This document shows, piece by piece, positions 30,123 to 42,077 of a DNA stretch of 64,000 bases. The position numbers were made by a program, and so were the translations under genes. The DNA comes from Acidovorax soli. Lineage in GTDB: Bacteria > Pseudomonadota > Gammaproteobacteria > Burkholderiales > Burkholderiaceae_C. The stretch lies in the NCBI RefSeq assembly GCF_900107605.1, contig NZ_FNQJ01000001.1, positions 310,001 through 374,000 on the forward strand. The letters are read 5' to 3'. Numbering within the stretch: position 1 is the first letter of the stretch; each line of letters opens with the position of its first letter. The notes beneath the pieces are model-generated. The model had not been told where the DNA came from. It saw only the letters and a program-made list of their open reading frames with translations, and searched no databases.

Positions 30123-30882
30123 CGGTACCCGTGGCGTAGGCGCCCTGGGGGTAGGAGGCTTGCATGACCCGGCGGGCATCATCACGCAGCTGGGTCATTC
30201 CCAGGGCATCGTAGGACTGGATCAGGATGTACAGGGCTTCTTCCAGTGCAGGGACACCCTGGTAGTCGGCCAGTGCAGCCTGGGCGCGGCCGATGGCTGC
30301 CACATAGGCGCCGCGCTGGAAGTAGTAGCGGGCAACGTGGACTTCATACTGGGCCAGCGAATTGACGATGTAGGTCATGCGCTGGCGAGCGTCTTTTGCG
30401 TAGCGCGAATCAGGGAACCGTGTCGCCAGTTCGCTGAACGACTCGAAGGAATCCTTTGCGGCTTTCTGGTCGCGTTCGGAGAGATCCTGCTGGGAGATCC
30501 ATGAAAAAAGACCCAGGTTGTCGTTGAAGTTGACCAGGCCTTTGAGGTACAGCGCGTAATCGAGCGCAGGACTTGCGGGGTGCAGCTTCATGAAGCGGTC
30601 CAGCGTGGCGATGGCCTGTGCCTTTTCCCCGCCCTTGTACTGCGCATAGGCTTTGTCCAGCTGCGCCTGCTGGGCCAGGGGCGTACCTGCCGCACGGCCC
30701 TCCAGTTTTTCAAGCAAGGGCACGGCCTTGTCGAAAGCGCCGCCGCTCAACTCGTCCTTGGCTTCCGAGTAAATGCGGTTGGGGCTCCAGCCCGCTGTCT
30801 TGTCTTCCGGCGTGCTTGAACAGCCCGCGAGCAAGCCGGCGGTCAGCAGGGCAGTGATAAAAGGCAGGGGGGCACGCAGCAT
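30085..30882 (-). CDS. bamD: Outer membrane assembly lipoprotein BamD
   Basis: An essential subunit of the BAM complex that inserts beta-barrel proteins. The lipoprotein signal is LLTAGLLAGC|SS, followed by TPR repeats (YSEAKDELSGGAFDKAVPLL, ALYLKGLVNFNDNLG, SRYAKDARQRMTYIVNSLAQ). It has 265 residues, the usual size, ending NPWWKFW. It is monocistronic here and overlaps the dinG-like gene tail to tail. Confidence 0.95.
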   Translation of the reverse strand: MLRAPLPFITALLTAGLLAGCSSTPEDKTAGWSPNRIYSEAKDELSGGAFDKAVPLLEKLEGRAAGTPLAQQAQLDKAYAQYKGGEKAQAIATLDRFMKLHPASPALDYALYLKGLVNFNDNLGLFSWISQQDLSERDQKAAKDSFESFSELATRFPDSRYAKDARQRMTYIVNSLAQYEVHVARYYFQRGAYVAAIGRAQAALADYQGVPALEEALYILIQSYDALGMTQLRDDARRVMQASYPQGAYATGTVKAKSNPWWKFW

Positions 30883-31080
30883 CGCAGGCAGCTTTCAGAC
30901 AAAAAGTGAACGTGTGTCCCGTGAGGCGCTGCACCGGCTGTCGCACCGGCATGGTACGGCTTGGCCTGCGGCGCAATCTCAACCGACACCGGCATTGTAC
31001 CGACGGTGCCTGCCTGGTCCCGTTTGCCTGAAACGGCTATTGCCCGAGCCGGGCCAGGTGGGCTTCCTACAATGGAGCCC

Positions 31081-34000
31081 ATGTTTGTACACCTGCGCCT
31101 GCACACCGAATTTTCCGTCGTTGACGGCACCAATCGCATCGATGACCTGGCCAAGGCAGCGGCCAAGGATGGCCAGCCTGCATTGGCCATCACCGACCTC
31201 AACAACCTTTTTGGCGCCATCAAGTTCTACAAGGAGATGCGCGGCAAAGGCGTCAAGCCGATTCTGGGCGCTGAAATCTTTCTGGAAGGCGAGGCGGGTG
31301 CAGCACCGTCGCGCATGCTGGTGCTGGTGCAGGGGCGCCAGGGCTATCTGAATCTGTCCGAATTGCTGGCACGTGCCTGGACCCGCAATGTGTCCAAAAC
31401 CCATGCCGTCTGCACCTGGGAGTGGCTGGAGGAGCTGGGTGAAGGGCTGATCGCGATCTCGGGCGCCCAGGCAGGAGCGGTGGGGCAGGCCCTCATGAAA
31501 GGCGATGACGCCGGGGCGGCGCGTCTGGCGTTGCGGCTGGCGGGCATCTTTCCCCACCGTTTCTACGTGGAGTTGCAACGGGCAGGCCGCTCCGACGACG
31601 AGGCCCATGTGGTGGCGGCTGTGCAGCTGGCGGCACGGCTGCATCTGCCTGTGGTGGCCACGCATCCCGTGCAGTTTGCCACGGCGGACGATTACGAGGC
31701 CCACGAGGCGCGGGTGTGCATTGCCGAGGGCGAGATCCTGGGTAACCAGCGTCGGGTGCGCAAGTTCACGCGCGAGCAGTATTTCAAGTCGTCGGCGCAG
31801 ATGCAGGCGCTGTTTGAGGACCTGCCCGCCGCGCTGGCCAATTCTGTGGAGATTGCCCGTCGTTGCAACATCACCCTGGTGCTGGGCAAGCCCCAACTGC
31901 CCAATTTTCCCATTCCTCCCGTGAATGGGCAGGTGCTGTCGGTGGAGGACTACTTTCGCCATGTGTCCTTTGAGGGGCTGGAGGAGCGCCTGACGCTTCT
32001 GTTTCCCGAAGAAGCCAAGCGCAATGCGCAGCGCCCACGCTATGTGGAGCGGCTGGAGTTCGAGCTCAACACCATCCTCAAGATGGGGTTTCCCGGCTAC
32101 TTTTTGATTGTGGGGGACTTCATCCAATGGGCCAAGACGCACGGCTGTCCCGTCGGGCCGGGCCGGGGTTCCGGCGCGGGTTCGCTGGTGGCCTACGCAC
32201 TCAAGATCACCGATCTGGACCCGCTGGAATACAACCTGCTGTTCGAGCGTTTCCTGAACCCGGAGCGGGTGTCCATGCCCGACTTCGACATTGACTTTTG
32301 CCAGGCGAACCGCGACCGCGTGATCGACTATGTGAAGGACAAATACGGCAAGGATGCCGTCAGCCAGATTGCCACTTTCGGCACCATGGCCGCCAAGGCC
32401 GCCATCCGCGACGTGGGCCGGGTGATGGACATGAGCTACACCTTTTGTGACGGCATTTCCAAGCTGGTGCCCAACAAGCCGGGGCAGTCCTACACCCTGC
32501 AGTACCCGCCCGAGACCAAGAAGGAGGGGGACAAGAACAACTACGCGCTGGAGCTGGAACCCCTGCTCTACGAGCGGGTGCGCAAGGAGGACGACGTCAA
32601 GACCATCATCGAGATGGCGCAGAAGCTCGAAGGCATGACGCGCAATATCGGCATGCATGCCGGGGGCGTGCTGATCGCGCCGGGCAAGCTCACCGATTTT
32701 TGCCCGCTGTACCAGCAGCCTGGCAGCGAATCGGCCGTGAGCCAGTACGACAAGGACGATGTGGAGGCCATCGGCCTCGTGAAGTTCGACTTTCTGGGCC
32801 TGGCCACGCTCACCATCCTGGAGATCGCGCGCGAGTTCATCATCAAGCGCCACAAGGGCCAGGAGAACTTCGCTTTCGAAACCATTCCGCTGGACGATAG
32901 CCCGACCTACCGGTTGTTCTCGGATGGCAAGACCGAGGCCGTTTTCCAGTTTGAAAGTCGCGGCATGCAGGGCATGCTCAAAGAGGCGCGACCCAGCCGT
33001 CTGGAGGATTTGATTGCCCTGAATGCTCTGTACCGCCCTGGTCCCATGGACCTGATACCGAGCTTCGTGAACCGCAAGCACGGCAAGGAGGTGGTGGAGT
33101 ACCCGCACCCGCTGGTGGAGCCCGTGCTGGCAGAGACCTACGGGATCATGGTGTACCAGGAGCAGGTGATGCAGACCGCCCAGGTGCTGGGCGGCTACAG
33201 CCTGGGCGGCGCCGACATGCTGCGCCGTGCCATGGGCAAGAAAAAAGCGGAGGAGATGGCCGAGCACCGCGCCATCTTCCGCAAGGGTGCGGCTGAAAAG
33301 GGCATCGGCCAGGAAAAGGCCGACGAGGTGTTCGACCTGATGGAGAAGTTCGCGGGCTACGGCTTCAACAAGTCGCACGCCGCAGCCTACTCGCTGCTGG
33401 CCTATCACACGGGCTGGCTCAAGGTGCACTACACGGCCGAGTTCTTCTGCGCCAACATGACCGTGGAAATGGACGACACCGACAAGCTCAAGGTGCTGTT
33501 CGAGGATGCGGTCAAGAACTTCGGGATGACCTTCGAGCCCCCAGACGTGAACCGGGGCGTGTACCGGTTCGAGCCTGTGACCGACAAGGTGATCCGTTAT
33601 GGCCTGGGTGCCGTCAAGGGTACGGGGCAGCAGGCCATCGAGGCCATCGTCGCCGCCCGTGAGGGACGGGGCGAGGGGCCGCAGGGCTCCACCACTGGCC
33701 CCTTCAAGAGCCTGTTCGATTTTTGTGTGCGGGTAGACCGGGCACGCCTGAACAAGCGCACGGTCGAGGCGCTCATCAAGGCAGGGGCGTTTGATGCGCT
33801 CCATCTCAACCGTGCCGCACTGGTGGCTTCGATCGACCGGGCTTTTGACTTTGCCGCGGCCACACTGGCCAACGTGAACCAGGGCGGGCTCTTTGACATG
33901 ATGGGCGAAGACGCCCATGGATCGAGCACGCAGGAGCCCGATCTGGTCGATGCGGTGCCCTGGGGCATCAAGGAGCGGCTCACCCAGGAGAAAACGGCCG

Positions 34001-34629
34001 TCGGCTTCTACCTGTCAGGCCACCTGTTTGACGAGGTGGCGCACGAGGTGCGCCGTTTCGTGCGCACGCAGATCGATGAATTGCTGGACAGCCGCGAGCC
34101 CCAGATCTTGGCCGGCATCGTCAGCGACTTTCGGGTGATCAACGGCCAGCGGGGCAAGCTGGGCCTGTTCCGGCTGGACGACAAATCGGGCGTGATCGAG
34201 GCGTCCGCCGATGAAGCGCTGCTTAACACCTACCGCAACCAGCTCAAGGAAGATGAATTCGTGGTGATGATGGGGCGCCTGCAGCTCGACCACTTCAGCG
34301 GCGGGCTGCGGGTGAAGGTGCAGCAGGTGTGGGACATGGCCGGAGCGCGCGCCCGGTTTGGCAAATACCTGCATGTCGTGGTGGGGGACAAATCCCCTGA
34401 CGTGCCAGGTCTGGTGCGGGAGTTCCCTCCACGCCGGGAGGAGTCGGAGCAGGGCGATCTGCTGCACGGGCTGCGCGTGCGCATGGGTGTGCGCTGCGTG
34501 GCAGAGCAGGGGGCCGCGGTGGCCGAACTCCAATTGGGTGACGCCAGCCGCTTTTACCCTGGCGATGCCGCGCTGGCGGCCTGGAGCGCAGGGGTGGGAA
34601 CCGGCTCGGCCACGGTGATCTATGAGTGA
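31081..34629 (+). CDS. dnaE: DNA polymerase III alpha subunit
   Basis: The replicative polymerase, 1182 residues. N-terminal PHP domain (FVHLRLHTEFSVVDGTNRID), palm with the catalytic aspartates in MPDFDIDFCQ and RGSGAGSLVAYAL just before it, a helix-hairpin-helix region, a clamp-binding QGGLFDMM near residue 935, and an OB fold in the last ~150 residues. ATG 31,081 starts directly at the PHP domain; ATG 31,072 is also possible. It is separated from bamD by ~200 bp with divergent transcription. Confidence 0.97.
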   Translation: MFVHLRLHTEFSVVDGTNRIDDLAKAAAKDGQPALAITDLNNLFGAIKFYKEMRGKGVKPILGAEIFLEGEAGAAPSRMLVLVQGRQGYLNLSELLARAWTRNVSKTHAVCTWEWLEELGEGLIAISGAQAGAVGQALMKGDDAGAARLALRLAGIFPHRFYVELQRAGRSDDEAHVVAAVQLAARLHLPVVATHPVQFATADDYEAHEARVCIAEGEILGNQRRVRKFTREQYFKSSAQMQALFEDLPAALANSVEIARRCNITLVLGKPQLPNFPIPPVNGQVLSVEDYFRHVSFEGLEERLTLLFPEEAKRNAQRPRYVERLEFELNTILKMGFPGYFLIVGDFIQWAKTHGCPVGPGRGSGAGSLVAYALKITDLDPLEYNLLFERFLNPERVSMPDFDIDFCQANRDRVIDYVKDKYGKDAVSQIATFGTMAAKAAIRDVGRVMDMSYTFCDGISKLVPNKPGQSYTLQYPPETKKEGDKNNYALELEPLLYERVRKEDDVKTIIEMAQKLEGMTRNIGMHAGGVLIAPGKLTDFCPLYQQPGSESAVSQYDKDDVEAIGLVKFDFLGLATLTILEIAREFIIKRHKGQENFAFETIPLDDSPTYRLFSDGKTEAVFQFESRGMQGMLKEARPSRLEDLIALNALYRPGPMDLIPSFVNRKHGKEVVEYPHPLVEPVLAETYGIMVYQEQVMQTAQVLGGYSLGGADMLRRAMGKKKAEEMAEHRAIFRKGAAEKGIGQEKADEVFDLMEKFAGYGFNKSHAAAYSLLAYHTGWLKVHYTAEFFCANMTVEMDDTDKLKVLFEDAVKNFGMTFEPPDVNRGVYRFEPVTDKVIRYGLGAVKGTGQQAIEAIVAAREGRGEGPQGSTTGPFKSLFDFCVRVDRARLNKRTVEALIKAGAFDALHLNRAALVASIDRAFDFAAATLANVNQGGLFDMMGEDAHGSSTQEPDLVDAVPWGIKERLTQEKTAVGFYLSGHLFDEVAHEVRRFVRTQIDELLDSREPQILAGIVSDFRVINGQRGKLGLFRLDDKSGVIEASADEALLNTYRNQLKEDEFVVMMGRLQLDHFSGGLRVKVQQVWDMAGARARFGKYLHVVVGDKSPDVPGLVREFPPRREESEQGDLLHGLRVRMGVRCVAEQGAAVAELQLGDASRFYPGDAALAAWSAGVGTGSATVIYE

Positions 34630-34734
34630 CCCCTGGATGGGGCGGCGTGCATTGCGCCGGCGGTTGTAAAAACCGCAATCGTCCTCAGATGACACCGGCT
34701 GCAGTGCAACGAATGCATCGCTAGAATGAATTTC

Positions 34735-35094
34735 ATGGCAACAAAACCACCTTCTCCCCCCACCGCGCTGCCCTCCACCCGGCCAGCACAGGATGATGGC
34801 GGTTCGGTCGTGCTCGAAAGACGCGCGCAAAAGACCCAGCCGCCCCATATGTACCAGGTGGTCATGCTCAATGACGACTACACGCCCATGGAATTCGTGA
34901 TCGTGGTGCTGCAGGAGTTTTTCAGCAAAGACCGCGAACAGGCCACCCAGATCATGCTGAAGATCCACCTCGACGGCAAAGGCGTGTGCGGCGTGTATTC
35001 CCGCGATGTGGCCGCCACCAAGGTGGACCAGGTGCTGGAGGCGGCGCTGAAGGCCGGCCACCCCCTGCAATGTGTGAGTGAGCCTGTTGAATAA
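34735..35094 (+). CDS. clpS: ATP-dependent Clp protease adaptor ClpS
   Basis: Delivers N-degron substrates to ClpAP. Family core: [20 protein letters not shown] (residues ~34-55, including the N-end-rule pocket NDD..PM), then [20 protein letters not shown]. About 119 residues with a Pro-rich N-terminal arm. ATG 34,726 nine bases upstream is an equally possible start. It lies 57 bp upstream of clpA, the usual pair. Confidence 0.96.
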   Translation: MATKPPSPPTALPSTRPAQDDGGSVVLERRAQKTQPPHMYQVVMLNDDYTPMEFVIVVLQEFFSKDREQATQIMLKIHLDGKGVCGVYSRDVAATKVDQVLEAALKAGHPLQCVSEPVE

Positions 35095-35151
35095 CGGGTT
35101 TCTCGTCCCGATCTAAAGTTATCCCTTCCACGCAAGCACAAAGGAGTTCAC

Positions 35152-37500
<2,349 letters not shown>

Positions 37501-37551
37501 CGCAGTGCAGTGGCTGCTGCCGCCGCCGCGGTCGCTGCAGCCCGCCAAAAG

Positions 37552-37582
37552 AAAGCCCACGGTGTATTCCGTGGGCTTTTTT
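37552..37582 (+). terminator. Intrinsic terminator after clpA
   Basis: AAAGCCCACGG-TGTATT-CCGTGGGCTTT is an 11-bp stem followed by a run of T. It is also palindromic enough to serve the convergent lytic transglycosylase gene, which ends at 37,631. Confidence 0.85.
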
Positions 37583-37630
37583 CATGGCGCCAGGCGGGGG
37601 CCCCGGAGTGCGCTGTGGCACTACCGCCAC

Positions 37631-38950
37631 TCAAGGGGTTTGCAGGCGTTGCAGCAGCTCCAGGGTGGGGTAGCCATCCTGCGCCGTGCCGATGCTGCGC
37701 TGGAAGGCCCGCAGCCCTGCGCGGGTGGCGGGGCCCATCACGCCGTCCGGGGTCCCGGCAGCAAACCCCCTGAGGTTCAGTGCCTCCTGCAGTGCCTGCA
37801 TCTGCGCGCGCGACAGGGGCTCCAGATCGCGCGGCCAGGCGCCCGCGACCGCTGCGCCGCCGCCGATCTGTTGCGACAGCAGCGCCACCGCGAGCGCGTA
37901 GTGGATCGAGTTGTTGTACCGCAGGATGGTCCGGAAATTCGCACCCACCAGAAGCGCCGGGCCGCGGGCACCGGCCGGAGCCACGATGGAGGCCGCACCC
38001 AGGGCCGGCAGCCTCTGACCATCGAGCGCTTGTATGCCCTCGTTTTCCCATTGCGCGGTGGTTTGTTGCACCGACAGGTCCGCCCGGGCATGGTCGAACG
38101 CGGGTGGGAGCCGCACTTCGGCACCCCAGGGCTCGTGGGCCTGCCAGCCGGAGCGGGACAGAAAATGGGCCGTGGAGGCCGCCACATCGGGGATGCTGCC
38201 CCAGATGTCGCGGTGCCCGTCGCCATCGGCATCCACGGCGTAGGCCAGGAACACCGAGGGCAGGAACTGGGTGTGGCCCATGGCGCCAGCCCAGGAGCCC
38301 ACCATGCGCTCGGCGGTGATGTCACCCTGGTCCAGGATGCGCAGTGCCGCCAGCAGTTCGCCCTGTGCCCAGGTGCGGCGCCGGCCGTCGTAGGCCAGCG
38401 TGGCCAGCGCATCCACGGTGCGGATGCTGCCGAAGTTGCTGCCGTAGTTGCTCTCCATGCCCCAGATGGCGGTGAGCACCGTGGCGGGCACGCCGTAGCG
38501 GGCGGCGGCCGCCTCCAGTGCTGCGTGGTGCTCGGCCAGCTGGGCCTTGCCCTGCGCGATGCGCTGCGCCGAGACGGCACTGTCGAGGTAGGCCCAGGGC
38601 GTGCGGGTGAATTCGGGCTGGGCACGGTCCAGCTCCACCACGCGGGGTTGCCATTGCGCGTTGCCAAGCACGTCGCGCACGGTGCCGGGCCGGATGCCGG
38701 CCGCAAGGGCCTGCGCAGAAAACGCGGCGCGCCAGGCGGCAAAGCCTGCGGCGTGCTCTGCATCGGCTGGGGTGTCCGCACTGGCGGCCGCTGGCAACGT
38801 GGTGCTTGCCGTGAGGGGCTGGCTGGGGGGCGTCGGCACGGAGGAGCAACCTGCGAGGGCCAGGGCCGCTACCAGTGCGGCAGGCAGCAACGTGGACGCG
38901 AGGGCCGGGCAAGGCGGCGGGAAAGAGGAAAGTGCTTGTATGCGGTGCAT
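37631..38950 (-). CDS. Lytic murein transglycosylase (MltB-like) with peptidoglycan-binding domain
   Basis: Cleaves peptidoglycan glycan strands. Lipoprotein-type leader (LVAALALAGC|SS), then the SLT fold: catalytic Glu in AIWGMESNYGSNFG, MGHTQFLPSVFLAYAVDADG and IWGSIPDVAASTAHFL. The C-terminal ~60 residues (LSRAQMQALQEALNLRGFAA) form a PG_binding_1 domain. It has 439 residues. It is convergent with clpA. Confidence 0.92.
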   Translation of the reverse strand: MHRIQALSSFPPPCPALASTLLPAALVAALALAGCSSVPTPPSQPLTASTTLPAAASADTPADAEHAAGFAAWRAAFSAQALAAGIRPGTVRDVLGNAQWQPRVVELDRAQPEFTRTPWAYLDSAVSAQRIAQGKAQLAEHHAALEAAAARYGVPATVLTAIWGMESNYGSNFGSIRTVDALATLAYDGRRRTWAQGELLAALRILDQGDITAERMVGSWAGAMGHTQFLPSVFLAYAVDADGDGHRDIWGSIPDVAASTAHFLSRSGWQAHEPWGAEVRLPPAFDHARADLSVQQTTAQWENEGIQALDGQRLPALGAASIVAPAGARGPALLVGANFRTILRYNNSIHYALAVALLSQQIGGGAAVAGAWPRDLEPLSRAQMQALQEALNLRGFAAGTPDGVMGPATRAGLRAFQRSIGTAQDGYPTLELLQRLQTP

Positions 38951-39028
38951 GCACCATTGTCCCGTGCTGCAGCGCCCGTGTCTTGCCGCACGCGTGGCAC
39001 GCCGCGAATGGGCTGGTTTGCGTTTTTA

Positions 39029-39078
39029 CTACTATTTTGATAGCTGCCAGTGCTTGATGTGCAAGCGCTGTAGGCCAA
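39029..39078. repeat. Dispersed repeat, family A copy (variant)
   Basis: ACTACTATTTTGATAGCTGC followed by an imperfect AGTGCTTG/CAAGCGCT stem. The first part closely matches the first codons of cysN on the minus strand near 9,515-9,533. It lies upstream of sbcB. Confidence 0.55.
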
Positions 39079-39164
39079 AATTTCACAAATCCCGGTTACA
39101 GTTGGAATTTGGCGCTTGTGATGCCCCTGCGCACTCTTTTCCAGCCTTTGTTTGTCCACCGACC

Positions 39165-40610
39165 ATGGCCTCTCACACCTTTCTCTGGCACGACTACGAA
39201 ACCTTTGGTGCCAACACCCGGCGCGACCGGCCGGCGCAGTTTGCGGCCATCCGCACCGACGCGGAGCTCAACGAGATCGGCGCGCCGCTGATGCTCTATT
39301 GCCAGCCGGCCAACGACTACCTGCCCGATCCAGAGGCCTGCCTCATCACCGGCATCACGCCCCAGCTGTGCCTGGAAAAGGGCGTGCCCGAGCATGAATT
39401 CGCCAACCGCATCGAGGCCGAATTCGCGCAGCCAGGCACCATCGGCGTGGGCTACAACACCATCCGCTTCGACGACGAGATCACGCGCTTCATGTTCTGG
39501 CGCAATCTCATCGACCCCTATGCGCGCGAGTGGCAGAACCAGTGCGGCCGCTGGGATCTGCTCGATGTGGTGCGCATGACGTATGCGTTGCGCCCCGACG
39601 GCATGGAGTGGCCTCGCAAGGAAGACGGCACGCCCAGTTTCAAGCTGGAGCATCTTTCCAAGGCCAACGGCTTGCTGCACGAGGCCGCGCACGATGCGCT
39701 GTCCGATGTGCGCGCCACCATCGCGCTGGCGCGGCTCATTCGCCAGCACAACCCCAGGCTGTTTGACTTTGCCCTGTCGCTGCACAAAAAGGACCGCGTG
39801 GCTGCCGAGTTGCGCCTGCCCGCCACGGCGCTCACGGCGCGGCCTTTTTTGCATGTCTCGGGCATGTTTCCGGCCGAGCGCGGTTGCCTGGCGGTGATGT
39901 GGCCGCTGGCCAGCCATCCCACCAACAAGAACGAGCTGATTGCCTGGGACCTGGCCCATGACCCGCGCGAGCTGGCCACGCTGGGCGCCGACGAGATCCG
40001 GCTGCGCATGTTCTCCCGGGCGGCCGACCTGCCGGAAGGCACCACGCGCCTGCCCATCAAGACCATCCACCTGAACAAGTCGCCCATGGTGGTCGGCAAT
40101 GTGAACACGCTCACGCCCGCGCTGGCGCAGCGCTGGGGCCTGGACCTGGCCCAGGCAGCGCAGCACGCCGATAGGGCGCGGGCCTTGCCGGACATGAGCG
40201 GCATCTGGCCGGCCGTGTTTGCCCGCCCGGCCGAGCCCGCCCCCGATGTGGACCAGGACCTGTATGGCGGATTCGTCGGCAACAGCGACCGCCGCCACCT
40301 GAACGATCTGCGCGTGCTGAGTGGCGCGAAACTGGCTGCCGCGCGCACCGGCTTTGACGACCCGCGCCTGGCCGAGCTGGTATGGCGCTACCGGGCCCGC
40401 AACTTTCCCGGTACCCTGTCGCACGAAGAGGCCGAGCGCTGGGAGGCGCATCGCGCCGCCTGCCTGTTTGACGGGGCGGGCGGGGCGCGCACCGTGGAGC
40501 AGCTGTTCACCGAAATCGACCAGATCTCGGAGACCGCCGACGACGACCGCACCCAGGAGATCCTGGGCGCCTTGTACGATTACGCCGAGCACATCGCGCC
40601 TGAACGCTAG
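39165..40610 (+). CDS. sbcB: Exodeoxyribonuclease I
   Basis: A 3'-5' single-strand DNA exonuclease of recombination and mismatch repair. DnaQ-like Exo motifs: FLWHDYETFGANTRRDRPAQ (ExoI), GYNTIRFDDEITRFMFWRN (ExoII) and HDALSDVRATIALARLI (ExoIII, HxxxxD). The C-terminal SH3-like and helical ExoI domains follow. It has 481 residues. ATG 39,165 begins just before motif I; no stronger start is upstream. Confidence 0.95.
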   Translation: MASHTFLWHDYETFGANTRRDRPAQFAAIRTDAELNEIGAPLMLYCQPANDYLPDPEACLITGITPQLCLEKGVPEHEFANRIEAEFAQPGTIGVGYNTIRFDDEITRFMFWRNLIDPYAREWQNQCGRWDLLDVVRMTYALRPDGMEWPRKEDGTPSFKLEHLSKANGLLHEAAHDALSDVRATIALARLIRQHNPRLFDFALSLHKKDRVAAELRLPATALTARPFLHVSGMFPAERGCLAVMWPLASHPTNKNELIAWDLAHDPRELATLGADEIRLRMFSRAADLPEGTTRLPIKTIHLNKSPMVVGNVNTLTPALAQRWGLDLAQAAQHADRARALPDMSGIWPAVFARPAEPAPDVDQDLYGGFVGNSDRRHLNDLRVLSGAKLAAARTGFDDPRLAELVWRYRARNFPGTLSHEEAERWEAHRAACLFDGAGGARTVEQLFTEIDQISETADDDRTQEILGALYDYAEHIAPER

Positions 40611-40700
40611 CCCCCTGAGGCGCTGGCGCGCCTTCCCCCAGAGGGGGACGCACCCGGTGGCCTGGCAGAGCCAGTTCCACGGGTGCGCTGGCGTCAGGGC
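40608..40700 (+). repeat. Dispersed GC-rich repeat, family B copy
   Basis: CCCCCTGAGGCGCTGGCGCG, CCTTCCCCCAGAGGGGGACG and CACCCGGTGGCC follow the sbcB stop directly. Related blocks occur at 7,612-7,735 (minus) and 46,004-46,070. Confidence 0.6.
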
Positions 40701-40758
40701 GCGCCAGTATTGATCGTCCCGCCTTGTAAGTAGCCCCGCAGAAACAGCGCAGATTTTT

Positions 40759-42000
40759 ATGACGACACCGCAAAACCGCAGCTTCACCACCCAGATCGTG
40801 CATGCCGACCGCCTGGGCGGCGCCGTGCATGGCGCCATTCACCAGCCCATCCACACCTCGGTGCAATACGGTTTCGACCAGGTCGAAGATCTGATTGCCG
40901 TGTTCCAGGGCACCGCCAAAGGCGGATTCAACTACGCCCGCCAGGGAACCCCCACCACGGCCGCGCTCGAGGCCAAGCTGACGCAGATGGAGCAGGGCCA
41001 GGGCAGCATCGTCTTTGCTTCCGGCATGGCGGGCATTTGCGCCATTTTTCTCACGCTGCTCAAGGCGGGTGACCATCTGGTGGCTAGCAAGTTCGTGTTT
41101 GGCAACACCAACAGCGTGTTCGGCACCCTGGTCGATCTGGGCATCGAGGTGACCACGGTGGATGCCACGGACGCCGCCCAGGTAGCTGCCGCCGTGCGGC
41201 CGCAGACGCGCATGGTGTTTGTCGAGACCATCGCCAACCCCGGCACCCAGATGCCCGACCTGGAGGGCATTGGCGCGCTGTGCCAGGAGCGCGGCCTGCT
41301 GTACGTGGTGGACAACACCGTGGCCTCGCCGTACCTGTTCCGTCCGGGCACGGTGGGGGCGGGCCTGGTGGTGCATTCGCTCACCAAGAGCATCGGCGGG
41401 CAGGGCGACGCGCTGGGCGGCGCCGTGATCGACACCGGCGTTTTCGACTGGAGCTGCTACCCCAACATCTTTCCGGCCTACCGCAAGGGCGATGCCAAAG
41501 GCTGGGGCCTGCAGCAGCTGCGCAAGAAGGGTCTGCGCGACATGGGCGGCAGCTTGTCATCCCATGCCGCGCACCAGATGGCGCTGGGCGCCGAAACGCT
41601 GGCGCTGCGCATGGACCGCACCAGTGCCACCGCATTGGCGCTGGCCCAGTGGCTGGAGCAGCACCCGGCCGTGGCGCGGGTGCATTACCCGATGCTGGCG
41701 TCGCACCCGCAGCATGCCCAGGCCCAAAAGCACCTGAAGGCAGGCTCGTGGCTGCTGTCGTTTGAACTGCGCGACCCCACCCGGTGCCTGCCCCTGTGCA
41801 ACCGGCTGCAGCTGCCCGTCAAGGCCACGGGCCTGGCGGACACGCGCACGCTCATCATCCCGGTGGCCCACACCATCTTCTGGGAAGCGGGCCCCGAGGT
41901 CCGGGCCGCCATGGGCATTGGCGACAGCATGATCCGCCTGTCGGTCGGCCTGGAGGAGTTGCAGGACCTGCTGGCCGACTTTGCGCAGGCGCTGGCCTGA
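40759..42000 (+). CDS. Cystathionine gamma-synthase family PLP enzyme
   Basis: A fold-type I Cys/Met metabolism enzyme of 413 residues. Seen: YARQGTPTTAALEAKLTQME, FASGMAGICAIFLTLL, VFVETIANPGTQMPDLEGIG, VVDNTVASPYLFRPG, and the PLP lysine in VVHSLTKSIGGQGDALGG. This group includes O-succinylhomoserine sulfhydrylase, cystathionine gamma-synthase and methionine gamma-lyase. The sequence alone does not settle the substrate. It is not clustered with other methionine genes. Confidence 0.85.
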   Translation: MTTPQNRSFTTQIVHADRLGGAVHGAIHQPIHTSVQYGFDQVEDLIAVFQGTAKGGFNYARQGTPTTAALEAKLTQMEQGQGSIVFASGMAGICAIFLTLLKAGDHLVASKFVFGNTNSVFGTLVDLGIEVTTVDATDAAQVAAAVRPQTRMVFVETIANPGTQMPDLEGIGALCQERGLLYVVDNTVASPYLFRPGTVGAGLVVHSLTKSIGGQGDALGGAVIDTGVFDWSCYPNIFPAYRKGDAKGWGLQQLRKKGLRDMGGSLSSHAAHQMALGAETLALRMDRTSATALALAQWLEQHPAVARVHYPMLASHPQHAQAQKHLKAGSWLLSFELRDPTRCLPLCNRLQLPVKATGLADTRTLIIPVAHTIFWEAGPEVRAAMGIGDSMIRLSVGLEELQDLLADFAQALA

Positions 42001-42032
42001 AAGCGGGTGATGTGTTCTTAAAGTTATAGATT

Positions 42033-42057
42033 CCAGCGCTTTGTCTGTAATCGCTGG
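42033..42057. repeat. Dispersed palindromic repeat, family A copy
   Basis: CCAGCG and CGCTGG flank a 13-nt loop in the gap between the PLP enzyme and the convergent membrane protein. It probably doubles as a tail stem-loop. Confidence 0.6.
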
Positions 42058-42077
42058 TAGCCAGTTTGGCTTGAAAT

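Noticed and set aside
30979-33918. A 979-codon frame opposite dnaE, and an 815-codon one opposite the DinG-like gene
   Set aside because: Same cause: antisense of strongly biased GC-rich genes. Neither has any recognisable domain.
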